From positions 17,636-81,635 of the forward strand of contig CBDHYJ010000055.1 of assembly GCA_965275905.1 (NCBI GenBank): 64,000 bases of DNA, in the 5' to 3' direction. Position numbers and translations under genes: made by a program. This document shows positions 63,373 to 64,000 of the stretch, piece after piece. The stretch is from CBDAQD01 sp965275905. GTDB taxonomy: Bacteria > Pseudomonadota > Alphaproteobacteria > Rhizobiales > JAJFHC01. Under the pieces are notes generated by a model, which saw nothing but the letters and a program-made list of their open reading frames with translations, was not told the DNA's origin and did no database searches. Within the stretch, counting starts at the first letter, position 1; every line of letters begins with the position of its first letter.

Positions 63373-64000
63373 ATGCGGTGTCTCAACGAAGGCGCCGACG
63401 GACGGGTCATGAGCAAGCAGATGCGCATCGCCATAGCCGACAAGAACACGCTGGTTCGCACCGGCCTTGAGGCGCTGCTCGAAAAGGACGGGCGGTACAA
63501 GGTCGTGGCCGCGGTCGGCACGGGCGGCCATTTTGTCGAGCTCTGCGGTACGCTCAGCTTCGATATCGGCATTATCGGCTGGGCACTGCCCGACATGTGC
63601 GGCGGCAAGGTCCTGGAAGCGTTGCGGGCGTCGGAAATCGAGCGCCGCGTAATCATCTATACGGGCGCGTCAAAACCGGAGATTGCGCGGCGCGCTCTCA
63701 AATCCGGCGCATGGGCATTCTGCTGCAAGACAGAACCGCCGGAGCACCTGCTGGCCGCGATCAATTCGGTGACCGTGGGGCGCATGAGCTTTCCCTACTT
63801 TGACGTCAATACGCTCGACCAGAACCCGCTGCAGTCGCTTACGGATCGTGAGCGGGAATTGCTGGCCGCTCTTTCGGGCGGCTGGACCAACACGCAGATC
63901 GCGAGCCGTTTCGGCATTTCGCAGAACACGGTGAAATTCCATCTGAAGAATCTCTACGACAAGCTCGACGTCAAGAACCGGGCAATGGCCGCCGCGCTTT
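63373..64000 (+). CDS. NarL/LuxR-type response regulator with pseudo-receiver, cut by the window edge
   Basis: The frame is open to the right edge, giving 209 residues. Residues 17-130 form a receiver and residues 155-209 a LuxR helix-turn-helix: LTDRERELLAALSGGWTNTQIASRFGISQNTVKFHLKNLYDKLDVKNRAMAAAL. The phospho-acceptor Asp is replaced: where LDW is expected the protein has IGW (Gly69), and only one acidic residue remains in the N-terminal pocket (IADKN); the Lys (CCKTEPP) is kept. It is thus probably not phosphorylated normally. ATG codons at 63373, 63409 and 63421 are possible starts. Confidence 0.88.
   Translation, partial: MRCLNEGADGRVMSKQMRIAIADKNTLVRTGLEALLEKDGRYKVVAAVGTGGHFVELCGTLSFDIGIIGWALPDMCGGKVLEALRASEIERRVIIYTGASKPEIARRALKSGAWAFCCKTEPPEHLLAAINSVTVGRMSFPYFDVNTLDQNPLQSLTDRERELLAALSGGWTNTQIASRFGISQNTVKFHLKNLYDKLDVKNRAMAAAL

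Overview
The window is about 62% GC and densely coded. It reads as a chromosomal segment of an alphaproteobacterium, most likely of the Rhizobiales/Hyphomicrobiales. The main reasons are two conserved blocks, acnA next to ccmABCDG and yciB-ftsY-mtaB-dapF next to ffh-rpsP-rimM-trmD-rplS-leuC-leuD-leuB-asd, together with alphaproteobacterial families such as IalB, DUF2794, DUF1127/LysR and DUF1223. I found no rRNA, tRNA, CRISPR array, insertion sequence or prophage.

Layout. 1-8.7 kb: end of a kelch-repeat gene, a beta-barrel outer membrane protein, an exported protein resembling iota-class carbonic anhydrases, argG, a DsbA-like isomerase with a decayed partial copy downstream, a chemoreceptor flanked by two copies of a diverged repeat, and metA (acetyltransferase type). 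8.7-14.6 kb: an atypical SDR divergent from a LysR regulator, a Bcr/CflA efflux pump behind what looks like a complete leader-peptide attenuator, an EamA exporter, rlmN and an IalB protein. 14.9-25.1 kb: an orphan ECF sigma factor, a TrmH-like methylase, a quinone reductase, an antiporter, a CBS protein, a coupled LLM oxidoreductase-MerR pair and several single enzymes. 25.1-30 kb: tesA divergent from a ybbA-ybbP ABC system, then a Bax-inhibitor-1 gene with two single-base insertions. 30-36.7 kb: DUF2794, htpG, a GNAT protein, a stand-alone glutamine amidotransferase, a DUF1127/LysR pair around a perfect palindrome, and DUF1223.

36.8-61.9 kb is the housekeeping core: aconitase; the cytochrome c maturation operon (CcmA/B export subunits, CcmC/D heme handling, CcmG thioredoxin); YciB; both protein halves of the SRP targeting system (FtsY and Ffh); the dapF-mtaB pair; the ribosome cluster rpsP-rimM-trmD-rplS; leucine synthesis (leuC, leuD, leuB); and asd, which feeds the Lys/Met/Thr branch that metA and dapF also belong to. 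Inserted in this core are a MerR regulator with a B12-binding domain (CarH/LitR type), an M23 peptidase and an AT-richer trypsin-like protease gene. 62-64 kb: a REC-PAS protein divergent from a NarL/LuxR-type regulator whose receiver lacks the phospho-acceptor aspartate.

Reading-frame damage is clustered: about five +1 insertions in dapF, one in mtaB, two in the Bax-inhibitor gene, and one apparently missing base at the acnA start. All other long genes are clean, so local sequence errors are the simplest explanation, but this cannot be decided from the window. The most interesting candidate systems are the efflux-pump attenuator (11.6-11.8 kb) and the B12-type regulator with its cluster of TTGCACAA sites (55.1-56.2 kb).
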